A stretch of 64,000 nucleotides of DNA from Heliocidaris erythrogramma (GCA_025617745.1 CM046867.1:24606705-24670704); one strand, 5' to 3'; positions 46,539 through 59,172 are shown, counted from the first letter of the stretch. The notes: a model not told the origin generated them from the sequence alone. Made by a program: numbers and translations.

Positions 46539-47052
46539 TTGACCTGCTCACTCCCCTTCTCCCTCCTTTCTTTCCCCCCTCTCTCTCTCTCCCTCCCTGC
46601 TTCTTTTTGCATTTCATTGTATGTGTGTGTTGTCCTGTACCTTCTTTACTTTTTGTATACGTTGTCAACCAGTGCTGGGCTAATCTCATATTTTGTGTTA
46701 AACAAATTTGCTAGTATAAATGCATAATCGTATTTTTGGGACCTAAGTAATACAAGCTTTGCTTTTAATTTAGGTTCCACCACTTTTGTTTTATTATAAG
46801 TTCCTCCACAATCTTTGTGAATATCTCATTGAATCTTTGCACTGTACTTATGATCTAGTTTGTATAGTTATTATGTTTTACCTTCGTGTTATATTCTTTA
46901 CAAACATTGTAATTATGTCATTTTTGTATTATCTTTCTTACTTTGTACTTTATTGATATTCATTTATGATTGTCATGTATATTGTATTTCAATTTGTTGA
47001 AGAAAAAAAAAACAAAAGTGGAAAAAATAAATTCAAATCAAATTCAAATCAA
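46539..47052 (+). other. LINE B 3' UTR and tail
   Basis: CT-rich then T-rich sequence ending in AAATAAATTCAAATCAAATT repeats, the likely recognition end for its own RT. No gene. Confidence 0.8.
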
Positions 47053-48193
47053 ATGGTACAAATTTCAATAGCCGATTTCGAGAGTGTGGACTAGTGTGTG
47101 TTTAATATATAAAAATAAACCTAAAATATCATAAATTTTCCCCCTTTTTGAGACATTGAAGAAAAAAACACGGTAATTTAATCTAAAATTCATCTCACGC
47201 CAAAATCAAAGACTGACGTATATTTTGATTTGATAGTTGATTACAGAGTGTCTGCATAATGCTACTTCCAATAACTCACCTGATTTCAAGAGGGTGGAGT
47301 AATTTGTACCTTGTAAAAATTTCCCTAAATTCATATTGGGCTAATGTCACGGACTTAGCCTATTTTCAATCAATAGTCGGTCGCATAGTGCATCCATGGT
47401 GCAAATTTCAATATCCGATTTCGAGAGTGTGGAGTAGTATGTGTTTAATATATAAAAATAAACCTAAAAACTCATAAATTTTCCCCCTTTTGAGAAATTG
47501 AAGGGGGAAAAAAAAAACACGGTAATTTAATCTAACATTCATCTCACGCCCAAATCAAAGAATGACGTACATTTTGATTTGATAGTTGATTACAGAGTGT
47601 CTGCATAAGGCTACTTCCAATACCTCACCTGATTCCAAGAGGGTGGAGTAATTTGTACCTTGTAAAAAATTTCCTAAGCAAGATGTGCTTTAATTATGCA
47701 AAGTTTAATATTTTTGCGTAAAATTAGAGATAATCAAGTTTTAAGCTCTGATAATTCATTAAATCCCAATATCAATGACCTAACTCCTGATCACAGGATG
47801 CCTCAAGAATTACTCATGTTGATATTTTATTCTTTTAAGAATTGATCATCTTTACCTATGTGAAGATGCGCTTTAAAACATGCCTGTGTTCGCATTTTGA
47901 ACAAAGAAAGTTTAACCTAATAATTATAGCAACCTAAATTTAATGCATAACTCCACATTGATTTACCCAATACTTGGTCATAGAGTGCCTTCGCAATTTC
48001 ACTTTCGGTAGCTTGATACGGAATTATGCTGCGCATCTTATTTATAAATAAGAGTTTCACATTGTCACATTTATCAATATGATAAATGGGGGACAAATAA
48101 TAATACAGTAGTTTTAACCGTATTCCACCAAAGCTGTGCAAAACTGGACAGAAAGTATAATTTATGCAATGGTGAAATATTAATGCAATTCAA

Positions 48194-48310
48194 GTGGACG
48201 ACGATGTCGTTTATCCAGTTTTTCTAATTCCAAAGGTTCGTTGATCCAAAAGTTCATTAAATCAAAATTCGATAATTCCGAAGGTTCGATAATCCAAAGT
48301 TTTGTAATAA
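48194..48310. mobile_element. 117-bp GGTTCG-repeat insert, copy 2 only
   Basis: Copy 1 runs GCAATTCAATTTTTACG at about 20,677, while copy 2 has this block between CAATTCAA and TTTTTACG. It contains AAAGGTTCGTTGATCC and CCGAAGGTTCGATAATCC, clearly related to the arm motif of the foldback element at 10.4 kb. A mini-element of that family is the simplest reading. No clear target duplication was found. Confidence 0.55.
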
Positions 48311-48493
48311 TTTTTACGAAAGGAAATGGAGTTCCCAATTCCGTAAATGAAACAAACCCTAATATCATTTTCCACCAGTACGAACATTGGGATAAAAACG
48401 TCAAATTTCAAACTAATGGGTTATAAATCATTTTATCGGACCAGAAAATATGTATAAATGTAGCAAAATGATAAAACAGAAAGAAGTGTGTAC

Positions 48494-50379
48494 CCAAGTC
48501 GAAATGAAATAGGGTAAAAATAGGAAAAAAATACAAAAAAATTACCAACGGAAATATATTTTTTTCCTATTTTTTTCCTATTTTGTATAGCGTAGAGATA
48601 GCTACTTGTAATAGGATAAAAATAGGATTGAAACACATTTTTCCTATTTTTTCCCCTATTTTTCCCTATTTTTATTCCAAGAAAATAGGATAAAACCAGA
48701 AAGAAAATAGTCCTTCGAAATTATTCCGGAAATAGGAAAAAAACAAAAATAGGATGGAAATAGGATTAAATTAGGTGAAAACTAAGTAGAAAATAGGGGA
48801 AAACACGTTGAAGAAAATAGTGGGAGATGGAAAATAGGAAAAATATAGAAATAAAATAGTGGAAAACTAGGCAGAAAATAGGATAAAATTTGATTGAGAA
48901 ATAGGATAAAATAGGATAAAATAGGAGGAAATAGGAATTGAATAATGGGAAACTACAGAAAAAATAGGACAAAAACAGGAATACAATAGTGGAAAACTAA
49001 GCAGAAAATAGATTGAATCTAATTGAGAAAATGCAATGTAATAGGGAAAAACTAGGGAGAAAATAGGAAAAATCTACAAAACCAATAAGAAAATAATTAA
49101 CTATAAGATTAATATAAGAAGAAATGCTGTGGGTGTCTACAGGAACAATCACATGACATTATTGATTATCATTTTATTAATACTATCTTGTAATCATATC
49201 CTATCCTATCCTAGCCTACATCCTATGTCCTATACCTAGCTACTAAGCAATTGTATCACATTCATTATATATAGGGACATAGTTGTAGTGCTATAAAAAA
49301 ATGGTTACTGACTAGATTACACTTTTATTATTAAAACTGATTTACACTTTTATTAATGAAATATGAAAATGCCTTTTGAAATTGTGTACAACATTACAAT
49401 AGTTTAATGTAAGTAAAATTTCTATCAAAGTTCAAATCTTAATCCCAAATCTAAATGTATTTATCTATTTCCACTAGTTTTCATATTTTAGATTGTTATT
49501 CATGAATATTCATGATTGATTAGGACCTATAGAAACCAATAGTTGGGAAACTAGAATAAAACTAGTGCTGGAAAAGATAAAGTTTGGAAAATAGTATAAA
49601 ACTAGTGCTGGAAAAGATAAAGTTTGGAAAATATGATAAAACTAGTGTTAGCAAAAGTACAGAAGTCAGGAAACTAGAATAAAACTATAGTGCTGGAAAA
49701 AAATAAAGTTTGGAAAATAGGATAAAACTAGTGCTGGATCATGGGGAAAGATAAAAGTTTGGAAAATAGTACAAAACTAGTTTTAGAATAATGAGAAAAC
49801 TAGGATAAACTAGAGCTAGTCTGAAAAATAGGATAAAACTATTTTTTTGACAAAAATGAAAAGTGCAAAAACTAGGGAAAAAATAGTCCGGAGAGAAATG
49901 AGGTCTAAAAAATAGGAAAAAATCAGAAAATAGCCTCAAAATAGGCCTATTTCTATTATATTTTCCATGGGAAATACAATAAAAATAGGCCTATTTTCCT
50001 GAAATAGGAAGAAAATAGGTGAAAAATAAAAAAATAGCCTAAAATTACTTCTATTTTCTTCCTATTTCCGAGGGAAATACAATAAAAATAGGCCTATTTT
50101 CCTTAGAATAGGAAGAAAATAGGTGAAAAATTAAAAAAATAGCCTAAAATTACTTCTATTTTCTTCCTACTTCCGAGGGAAATACAATAAAAATAGGCCT
50201 ATTTTCCTTAGAATAGCAATTAAATAGGGGAAAAATAAAAAATAGCCAAAAAATAGATCTAATTTTTTCATATTTTCCAAAGAAAATAGGAAAAAAATAG
50301 GCCTTTTTTCGTTTAAATAGGAATAAAATAGGGAAAAAATAGGGAAAAATATATTTTCACACTTCCGAAAACTACTGGG
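48494..50379. mobile_element. AAAATAGG-repeat element, 1.9 kb, copy 2 only
   Basis: Copy 1 has the empty site GTGTGTACTTGGAAAG (about 20,865-20,880). Here GTAC (or TA) is duplicated at 48,490-48,493 and 50,380-50,383. Termini CCAAGTCG and, read backwards, CCCAGTAG are loosely inverted. Most of the interior is irregular AAAATAGG/CCTATTTT, with both orientations, plus a central part with AAACTAGTGCTGGAAAAGAT repeats (49,560-49,740). No coding region. Confidence 0.75.
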
Positions 50380-51539
50380 GTACTTGGAAAGACGGTTTTT
50401 GCATTACGTGTTGGGAAACGGTAAACGTTTCGTCATCATTTACCCTACCAATTGAAAAAAGTAAGTTCCCCTGAAACTTTTTAATATATCTCGAGAAATA
50501 TTTGAATTAATCTGTTCATTCAAAGATCAAAGTATGCAGATTTTTTGTTTAACCTACATTTTGATTGATTATGTGTGATCAATCGATTGTGTTGTAAATG
50601 AAATTATGGTTTTTATTCCCGTCGGTACAAGAAAAAATGTAGCACTTTGTATTTTATAATGCAATGCATGGTTTATGTGTATACTATTTTCAATTATTTT
50701 CATCTTTAATCTTATTATACTTTCTCATGGAGGTTCATGAAACTGCGGTCAAAATCACAATTTTCTAATAATTTTGTCTATATTGTGTAGGGCAAAAAAG
50801 AAGAATTTAGAATAAAGGTATAATTTAAAGGGGATGGGCACAATCAAACAAAAAATAAACAATATAAAAGCCAAGGGGAAATTCTTAATCTAATTGTTTC
50901 ATATTGAAATTGTAAATCATTCAAGCAACACCCATGCTAAAGAAAAAGATTGAAACAAGAGCAAATAGTCAGGGTCCTCCGTTGAAAATAGCGATGCATA
51001 TTAAAGAATCTAACTTGCTAGTTTTCCCAATATTCAGCAGTACTGCTATAAACATCCCAAAATTAATGAATTTGTTGTTTTTTTCAGAGAAGATTTTACA
51101 GACTTCAAAATGATACCAAATGTTCAGCTTAGATTCTATAACATTAACATTATGGTTTTGATTAAACTTGAAAACAGGGCAAAGGGAAGTCATTGGAACA
51201 AAGAATATTTTTGACGATAGCAAGATTTCAGTTATAAACTCATAGCAAATTTACATAACCAATGATAGGATAAACAAGTAAAGGGATTCTCTAATGATTC
51301 TAAATAAAATTATAATTAAGTATTTCCAGAAACATTTTCAATCAAACTCTATTTTCCGATTTTTTTTTCAGGTTTATAGAAAATAAACATATGAGAAAAT
51401 GAAGAAGAATTGTGTATTCCTATCCTAATATTCCTGATAATTTGACACCTCTCCCCCAATTTATTCAAATGTCTCTAGCTTAGTCCATTACCCAAAATAT
51501 TAAAAGGGACTGATACACATTAGTTCATATCTTTTGTAC

Positions 51540-52480
51540 AATTCCTTGGCAAATGACCTTCTCTGTTATAAATACATGTGACCATCTTTCCCTTGGGTTC
51601 GTCCATTGGGTACTCTAGGTATGTTTCCATGTACAGATGTGAGCAAATGTGAAGAAATAACATATAGATAACCTTTCCGACAATAAAACGATTTTTTACA
51701 GTAGTTCCATTGCTTTCCGGTAGAGTATTCACAAATGAACAGCTTTTCGCTAGAATGACCTATTTCAAGCGGCTCGGGACAAAAAAGTAAAATACACTCC
51801 ACGAAATGAAACCTGGTATGGATTGACCTAGGTTTGGCCCACATACAATAGCAAAACCAACTTTAAAAACCTTAGGCCTTTTGAGACGCTACTTCAAAAG
51901 TGATCTTCAATTGGCATTTTACAATTTTCTTGAAAATGGGAAAACTGACATTACCCTATAGTAATAATGGAATGATCCAAGAATATATTTTAATATTGTC
52001 TATATAGATCTTAGGAAGAAGGATGGAAGGAAAAATAAAGAAAGTTTCGTTTGAATGGCATAATCATAAATACATGTTTACTTTGAATGAAAATGCATAC
52101 ATATTACTATAGGGTCTACATGGAACCATTTTCCGCTTGGAGCGGTCCATTGAGTACTCTAGGTATGTTTACATGTACAAATGTGAGCAAATGTGAAGAA
52201 ATAACATATGAATAACCTTTCCGACAATAAAATGACTTTTTACAGTAGTTCCATTGCTTTCCTGTATAATATTTATAAATGTACAAGAAATGTACCACTC
52301 ACTAAAAAACGATATTTTTTCAGCTTTTCACTGGAATGACCTATTTCAAGCGGCTCGGGACAAAAAAGTAAAAGACACTGCACGAATTTGAAACCTGGAA
52401 TGGATTGACCTAGGTTTGGCCCACATCCAATGGCAAAACCAACTTTTAAAAAGTCGGGCCATTTGATATACACCACTTCA
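51540..52480. repeat. Direct repeat of about 550 bp near the right end of the TTAA element
   Basis: TACTCTAGGTATGTTT(C/A)CATG, the AACCTTTCCGACAATAAAA block and the GACCTATTTCAAGCGGCTCG block occur at about 51,609-51,840 and again at about 52,154-52,440. Copy 1 keeps only the first part (23,240-23,395). Confidence 0.8.
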
Positions 52481-52877
52481 AAAATGACCCAAAATGGGCA
52501 TTTTTCAATTTTCTTAAAAATCGGAAAATTGGCATCACCCCTATAGTAATAATGGAATGATCCAACACTTTATTTTAAATTATTGTCTATACAACTTGTA
52601 AGAAGAAATCCAGTAAGTTTCGTTTGAATGGTATAATCCTAATTGTATTTTTACTCTGAATGAATATTGCACTAAATTTTAAAATTCATGTCCTTGATGG
52701 GTACCGAAAGGGGCTATTTTTAGGGGGTAGGGATAATTATGAACAGAAAGTTTTAACATCATTTTCGTAGGATATACCCTGTATATACCACAACTTCAAA
52801 ATATAAAAGAAATCCGCCGACCCCCATCTTCCGACTTTTTTCAAATCTGCCTGATTGTCTCAGACAGTAGCTCTTAA

Positions 52878-54515
52878 ATATTAATAATGAAATTCGAGTA
52901 TAGATTCGTTGGATGGAACTGATATTGATCCATCAAGTCTTTATCCAGGACTTAGACTCTTGTCTCAACATGAAGTAAGAAAGCTTATCATGAATCTCAG
53001 CATGAAGTCCTGCTCTGCTGATCCAATTCCAACAAAGATTATTTTGCAACATATTGATGTATTATTGCCTGTGTTCACATCTATCATTAATACTTCCTTA
53101 TCTACTGGCATTTTCCATAAAGAATGGAAAGTCGCCCTTGTTTCACCATTGTTGAAAAGGCCAGGTCTTGATGTTGAATTTAGCAATCTCAGACCTGTAA
53201 GTAATTTACAATACATTTCTAAATTGGCAGAAGGAGCAGCTACTCAACAAATTATTCAGTTTCTTAATATCAATTCACTCCTTCCATTCAACCAGTCTGC
53301 ATATAGACAGTTCCATAGTAACGAAACAGCACTACTCAGGATCAAGAGTGACATTGTGATGGTAATGGATAAACAGAAAGTTCTTCTACTAGTACTACTC
53401 GACTTGAGTAGTGCTTTTGACACTATTGAACATTCAAGGTTAACTGAAATATTACAGATATGTTTTGGTATAGATGAGATTGCTCTCTGCTGGATCAAGT
53501 CCTACTTGTCTGCTAGGTATCAAAAAGTTACATTAGATGGTATCGTTTCTGATTCTCTTCCAGTGCCTTTCGGTGTGCCCCAGGACTCACGACTCGACCC
53601 GTTGCTGTTCACGTTATATACAAGTAGTTTAATCATTCATGATAAATTTCCCTAAGTTGCTTGTCATTGTTACGCAGATGATACAGAACTATATTTATCC
53701 TTTAAACCAGCCCCTGGTACTCAAGATGTAAGTGTTTCGTTGTTGGAGAAATGCATTAACTTCATTCGTAGCTGGATGCTCAATAACAATCTCAAATTGA
53801 ACGATAGTAAGAGTGAATTTTTAATTATTGGTACTTAACAACAGATTTCAAAAATTAACATTGAAAATGTAAAAGTAGGATTATCTGACGTTAAACCCTC
53901 TGATTCTGCAAGAAGGTTAGGGGTATATTTTGATACAAACTTGAACATGGAAAGACAAGTAAAAAATATTTGCAAATCAACATACTATCTTCTGTACAAT
54001 CTCAGACGTGTCCGCAAATACTTTGATCATGAAAGCATGAAAGTGGTCATACATGCCATCATTACAAGTAAGCTCGATTATTGTAATGGGTTGTAATTCG
54101 GAATGCCTTTGTCACTAGGTTACAAAGAGTTCAGAATGCATGTGCAAGACTTGTTTATCATCAACCAAAATTCACTTCAAGTGCACCTCTTCTGAGAAGG
54201 CTCCATTGGTTGACAGTTCGTCAAAGAATTTCATTTAAAGTTTTGTTAATTGTTTATAAATCTTTGACTGGTCAAGCTCCCAGTTATATTACCGAATTAC
54301 TTAAACACAATGTCCAGTCACACAGTCATAGCCTGCGCAGTTCCAGAGATGCATTCATACTCCACATACCCCATATTAAAACCAAAATCTCCCTTGGTGA
54401 CCAAGCATTTGCCATTGCTGCTCCAAAACTTTGGAACAGCCTACCTATTGAAATAAGAAGCTCTAAATCTGTAAATGTCTTCAAATCAAAATTAAAATAT
54501 TTGTTTTGTTGAAGT
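52878..54515 (+). pseudogene. LINE A 3' part: reverse transcriptase (copy 2)
   Basis: LINE A continues here after the 17-kb insertion. RT boxes: LRPVSNLQYISKLAE, LLDLSSAFDTIEHSRL (Asp), FGVPQDSRLDPLLFTLYTSS (GS changed to DS), CYADDTELYLS (YADD) after a TAA/frame break at 53,653, RRLGVYFDTNLNMERQ, then the C-terminal QAPSYITELLKHN and APKLWNSLPIEIRSS. Stops at 53,653 and 53,836 and a small deletion near 54,095 show it is dead. Together with 34,400-35,846 this is one LINE split by the TTAA element. Confidence 0.9.
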
Positions 54516-54753
54516 AAAACATTTTATAATTATGCACATGTTTAGGAGCTCTCAAACAGCGCAACTGAATATATACCGTATAGTAGATGCGCAATATAAG
54601 TCTATACTTATTATTATTAAGTCTATACCTATTATTTATCGATTCGAGCCATTGTTTTCACTTTCGTCAAGTTGAATTGCATGACGAAAAACTACTGAAA
54701 GGTGTGACGTTAATAGTAAGCTTTATTTGAATCAAGATTATCATATTACAAAT

Positions 54754-54899
54754 TCACCCCCTTCCGAATAATGGGAAATAACCATCTTGACATTGAGGCC
54801 CAGTGAATTCATGGGGACAAATACACGAGTACAGCTGAGATGATCCTGCGTTACATGTTCCTCCGTTTTCACATGGATTAGAGCTGAAGCAAATATGAA
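54754..54899 (-). CDS. Final EGF exon, gene copy 3 (isolated)
   Basis: Same acceptor ATTCGTAG, phase 1, six-cysteine EGF domain NPCENGGTC ... CICPHEFTGPQC, tail DGYFPLFGRG, TGA at 54,754. One extra C relative to copy 2 shortens the tail by four residues. Homology to copy 2 ends at about 54,980 and no other EGF exon follows up to 64 kb, so this exon is probably a stranded fragment. Confidence 0.75.
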
Positions 54900-54980
54900 C
54901 TACGAATAAAGGTGTGAAGAAGAGATAGCATATTTGACAAAATATATTAACGATGAAAGTCGAAGTGATAAGTTGACTTG

Positions 54981-55267
54981 GGCCAGCAAGTCGGCGAATT
55001 TTTGTCAACAAAATCGGTGTGTGGCAGTTTGGACAATGATTGATTTCACATCGCCGTCTAGTTCGACTTGTGGGTGTAAATTTAATGTTTTTTCATGGTA
55101 TTGTTCTGAGAATCTGATCGATATAAGCGGGTATTCGACCTACAGAATTCGATTTGTACAAAGGATTAACACACGTAAGTCTATGAGGATAAATTGGGAC
55201 TTTTTATTTTCATCGACTTGAGCGACTATTCGACACATGCGACGTCGACTTAAGCGAGGTTGACTGT
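54981..55267. mobile_element. Possible Tigger/pogo-like end
   Basis: The right end reads GTCGACTTAAGCGAGGTTGACTGTA, which backwards begins TACAGTCAACCTCGC as in pogo/Tigger-type termini with TA. I could not find a matching left terminus, so only half an element may be present. It disrupts gene copy 3. Confidence 0.35.
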
Positions 55268-57031
55268 ATAGGATTTATAGCAGTAAATAATCATAATAGT
55301 TACGTACTCTTTCTTCTTCTTTCTTCTTCTTCCTTTTTCCGTGTTTCCTCTCTCTCTCTTTATCTCTCTCTTTTTGGTAACTTGAAAAATCATAGGGGGC
55401 AACCGCCTCCTGCTCCCCCCCCCCCCCCCCTGTAGCGCCGCCCCTGAAAATAGCAGTTTGCATAGCTCAAAAGAATCAGAGAAGCTTAATGGCAGAATAT
55501 TTAGTTCTTGATATGACAACAGTGTAACACCTTTGAGCAGGAACTTAGCGAGAGCTGGGGTCACATTGCCGAAAATTTAACAATATTGCAGCAATTAAGA
55601 TATCCCCAGTCCGAAGTTTGCTCGTTACGCTCGCTCGCACTCACTTACTCATGGCAGTAACATGAAGTCCTATCTCTTTTATTTGAGAGATTGTGCTTGA
55701 AATTAAACGCTTTTGCGGCATCTTCGTCATGAAATCACTGTGTAATGCAAGCACCATGCATGACCTTCAACAAGAACATAGTATTTTTGGTTGCTTGCTT
55801 AAAAGTTAGAAGTGTAGAATTGCATATTATGCAAAGATTAGAAAATATATCCTTAAAATCCTTTTTTTTTGGGGGGGGGGGGGGGGCAAAGCGTTGTCGA
55901 TTAGTACTTTGGGGTATTTAATTTCTTGGGGTCTGACACTCCCTTCCCGATGGACAATTTTGTCAGTTTTTATACTTTTTGGAACATAGTATTTTTGTGG
56001 GTCAAGCCATATGAATGAGTTACTTTAGTCTCGAATCATTTTAAAAGTTGAATTCTCCTTTGTAATTTAATGCTACATTGTATAGAATTGGTCCAGTTTA
56101 TCTTAGCTTTCAGATGACCTTGTTTCAATCCATATGATAATCTTTAATTTATTTTAACAGCCTTCTAACTTCTTGTCTCGTGATAACTAAAATATCTTTG
56201 CCTCATTTGTCCGTTGCACCATTTCACCTGCATAAGGTGCACACGGTGTTTATCGCGAATAGCACATGAACTCGAAGGTTTACTGACCTTAAAGCCTAAA
56301 AATAAGAAAAAGAAGGATATTTGTGTTGAAAATTACCAACATAGGTTGATAATAGACTTTCAAGAAATAACAAGTTTCCCCAATAAATATTGACAATTTT
56401 GAATAACTCAGTAAAATGGCTTAGCTTAAAAAAGGGATGCTGATGAAGCCAAGATTGTTTTATCGTGGCAAATAAGATATCACAAATTTAGCTTGTAACA
56501 AGCCTTGTAACAAACAAACAAACATAGCGGTTATAACTTTTTAGCTAAAAGCTACCAAAGTTGGGTATACTTTTTATACGCACTGTATACCAGAATATAA
56601 TATTAATGTAAGTAAAGAATTTTGGGTATGAAAGAGTTCAGGTGAAAGAATGAGTACAAAATTCTGCAGATTATTACATGGTAGGAAGGGGATCAAATCA
56701 CAAAAATTAGTGCACAAACTCCAAAAATGTGAGTAAAAAATCTCTAATTTGTAATTCCGTTACCGTGGAAGTGCCAACAATTTGGTCCCTGTGCTTCAAG
56801 GGGAAAATTTTACCCCAATTTTTAGGGGCCGTCTGACACCCCATCCCGACGGAAATTTTTGTCATTTTTGGGGGGTCTTTTTTAATGACCAGTCATACCG
56901 ATTCCCACTGACGAAGTCTGGTGGATGGGGGAGATGGGGTGAAATCGACCCGACTTTGGGGTCTCTTTTATTGGGCTCTGGGGGCTTAAACCCAGCGGCT
57001 CCGTTCAGGGTAAAATGGGGCGACTATAGCG
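55268..57031. other. Intergenic DNA with low-complexity runs, no gene seen
   Basis: A TTCTTC/CTCTCT tract (55,307-55,375), C-run (55,417-55,431), G-run (55,870-55,887) and unique AT-rich sequence. No motif-bearing ORF, RNA gene or inverted repeat was found by eye. Confidence 0.5.
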
Positions 57032-57952
57032 TAGGTCACAACCCGCCGTACTTGCAAGTGCGTGCTGTCTGCGTGCAAAAACGTGGGCAAAATCTGTGGA
57101 TCCGTACGTGGTGAGTACTGCCTCCGTATGGATTTGGGGCACGCAGACAAGACGTAGAATTTTTAGTGCAGGAGGAACTTTCGCTGCTTTCAGGCTGCGG
57201 GCGGTCTACGGATTCACCCCAGTACGGGGGACGTGCTTTGACGTGCGTGCCCTCTGCTGCTAATGAGCGCACAACGCACGGACTCCGTGAGTTTTTGAAA
57301 AAAGTTACTTGCTCTACGAACGACGCACCTAGCACGTGCGTGCTCCGCACGTGATAAGTGCAGGGTCCGTGCTTATTCGGCGCTTCTCCAGTTCAATTGT
57401 CCAGAGAGCACGCAGAACTCACGTAAACCGCACCGAGGAAGTACGTGCTATGGACTTACAACGCACGTTGTGCGCGCTGATTTCTGCAGGATATATAAAA
57501 GCCGAGCCGACTGACGGGTATAATCAGCAGCAGCTTTGACTTCTAGTGAACGTCGAAAGTTTTTATAATGTGCCCAACGACATAGGGCGGGAAAAACCTT
57601 TATCGCACTTGCACGCACTTACTCCCTGCAAGTCAGTAAGGACACCGTACGTGAAAGTACGGCCTCCGTATGATAACAAGGCAACCGCACGGCGATCGTA
57701 CGTTGTAAGCACGTTGTAAGCACGTACAACTCACTTACCAGGTGCGCAACGTACGATGCACGCAACCACTCACGTCCAGGCGTGGCGTGCGGGCCACGTA
57801 TTTACACCTTGCGTTGCAGTGCGTGTGAACTGCGTTGACGTACTCCTTCCCTGCTCTTGCTACTTCCTCCCCACGTTTCCAGAAAAACGTGGCGGACGTG
57901 GCCTCCGCAGAACACTTACGGTCTAAAAACACGCACGGCGGGTTGTGACCTA
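57032..57952. mobile_element. CpG-rich TIR element, about 920 bp
   Basis: The ends TAGGTCACAACCCGCCGT and, on the other strand, TAGGTCACAACCCGCCGT are perfect inverted repeats. The interior is dense in ACGTGC, GTACGT and GTGCGTGC words in both orientations, making it far more CpG-rich than its flanks. A TA duplication is possible if the element starts at GGTCAC. No coding region is supported and the family is unknown. Confidence 0.75.
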
Positions 57953-58680
57953 GGCTTATTTCGGGACAGGTTCCTGGCCTATGTCTTTTCAATCATAAGA
58001 AACCTTTCTGCGATATCGAAGATGAAACCGACATCTTTGATGCGGTACAAATGGTTGCCTATCAAATTTTGCAAATTTCGCGAAGCGTGCTCCCCAGGGG
58101 GTGAGGTCAAGTCAAGTCAAGTCACAATTTAAGTTATCATTACCACACAATGTCTGGTGAGCATGCATATGGAGCTAAATTGCATGAATCTTGCTACTGG
58201 TGGTCACTGGTCATATTCGTGTTTGAATAGCTTGAATCTTGTTAGTTTTCAGTAATCATTCATTTGTAGTATGAACAAAATTTTGTCACGTTGAAAGTTA
58301 TCACAGCCTAAAAGGTACATGTATGTAAATTGTATAAAAAATGGTTTTATTCCATTCGCAATGTACTGTACAAGTGTACAGTGTAGGCCTACAATGTGTA
58401 TGTATTTGTTTCGTGCAATCTACACCTATTTTTATTCAGCTACCACATCTGCGTTTTGGTAAAGATGAAACACAGATTTTATGCATAAATTTTTTTTTTT
58501 TTTTAATTAGCTTACTTGTATTGCTTTTAACAATAGGTTAACTTTGCTGGGCAAAGCTATATAATATCATTTTGAACTGGATTTTCTGATCTTTGTAATT
58601 CTTATAATTATTGGTATTGTAAAGGACCATAAAAATAATTTTTGTATCTGCTCGTTATCATGTATAAATATGTTTTAATA
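57953..58680. other. Unassigned AT-rich DNA with a short AAGTC repeat
   Basis: (AAGTC)n at about 58,107-58,126 and a T-run at about 58,491-58,504. Nothing else recognised. Confidence 0.5.
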
Positions 58681-59172
58681 TAGGGTTTTGCAGTCAATTT
58701 CGGACTTTTTCATTCAATTTGATATAAGAGTCATTCAAATTAGCGAAAGAAATCAGCACCGTAAAATTCATCATTCAACTTGGTATTTCGGTCATTCAAA
58801 TTCGCACTTAGATTAAACAAGTTAACACTTTTCTCATTCAAAATAAAAAGTCGGTTGGGAGCATTCAAATTCGCCACCATGCCGGAAAGCGTCTCTGCCA
58901 GCATTCAAATTCGCACGAGGGCATTCGAATTCGTAATAAGCCCATTCAATTTAGCATGTTTAAGGTATTTGGACTTTTAATTAATTTACTTTGAAATAAA
59001 TTGTTTTGTAATGCGTGGTTAGGCTTCCTTTTCATTACTCAGTCCGATTCCATAGGCCTTATAGCTTGTATATTCAGGTAATAAAAGTTTACACCACTCA
59101 AATTACGCTTCCATTTACGCTTCCATTTGAGACGCACTCTCAGTTGATTGCTCTCCGCTGTCTATCTCTATT

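Larger units (their letters stand above)
36912..47052 (+). mobile_element. LINE B, 10.1-kb APE-type LINE, nearly intact
   Basis: It is inserted in the TTAA element: copy 1 reads CATCCATGGTACAAATT at 19,553 without interruption, while here ATGG occurs on both sides (36,908-36,911 and 47,053-47,056). The 3' end is a short ATTCAAATCA-type repeat without poly-A, as in CR1/L2-like LINEs. It has ORF1, a very long spacer and ORF2, each ORF with one frameshift. It is absent from copy 1, so it is younger than the duplication. Confidence 0.9.
35851..52873. mobile_element. TTAA-site DNA element (copy 2), both ends present, with nested insertions
   Basis: The left end GAGCTACTGTCTGAGAGAAT and the right end read backwards GAGCTACTGTCTGAGACAAT share AATCAGGCAG and later GTCGGAAGATGGGGGTC. 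Each abuts TTAA (35,847-35,850 and 52,874-52,877), and LINE A resumes on the right. Without the nested LINE B and the AAAATAGG element it is about 5 kb, non-coding, and repeat-built. TTAA duplication points to piggyBac or Kolobok. The ends do not start with CC, which makes Kolobok somewhat more likely. Confidence 0.85.
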
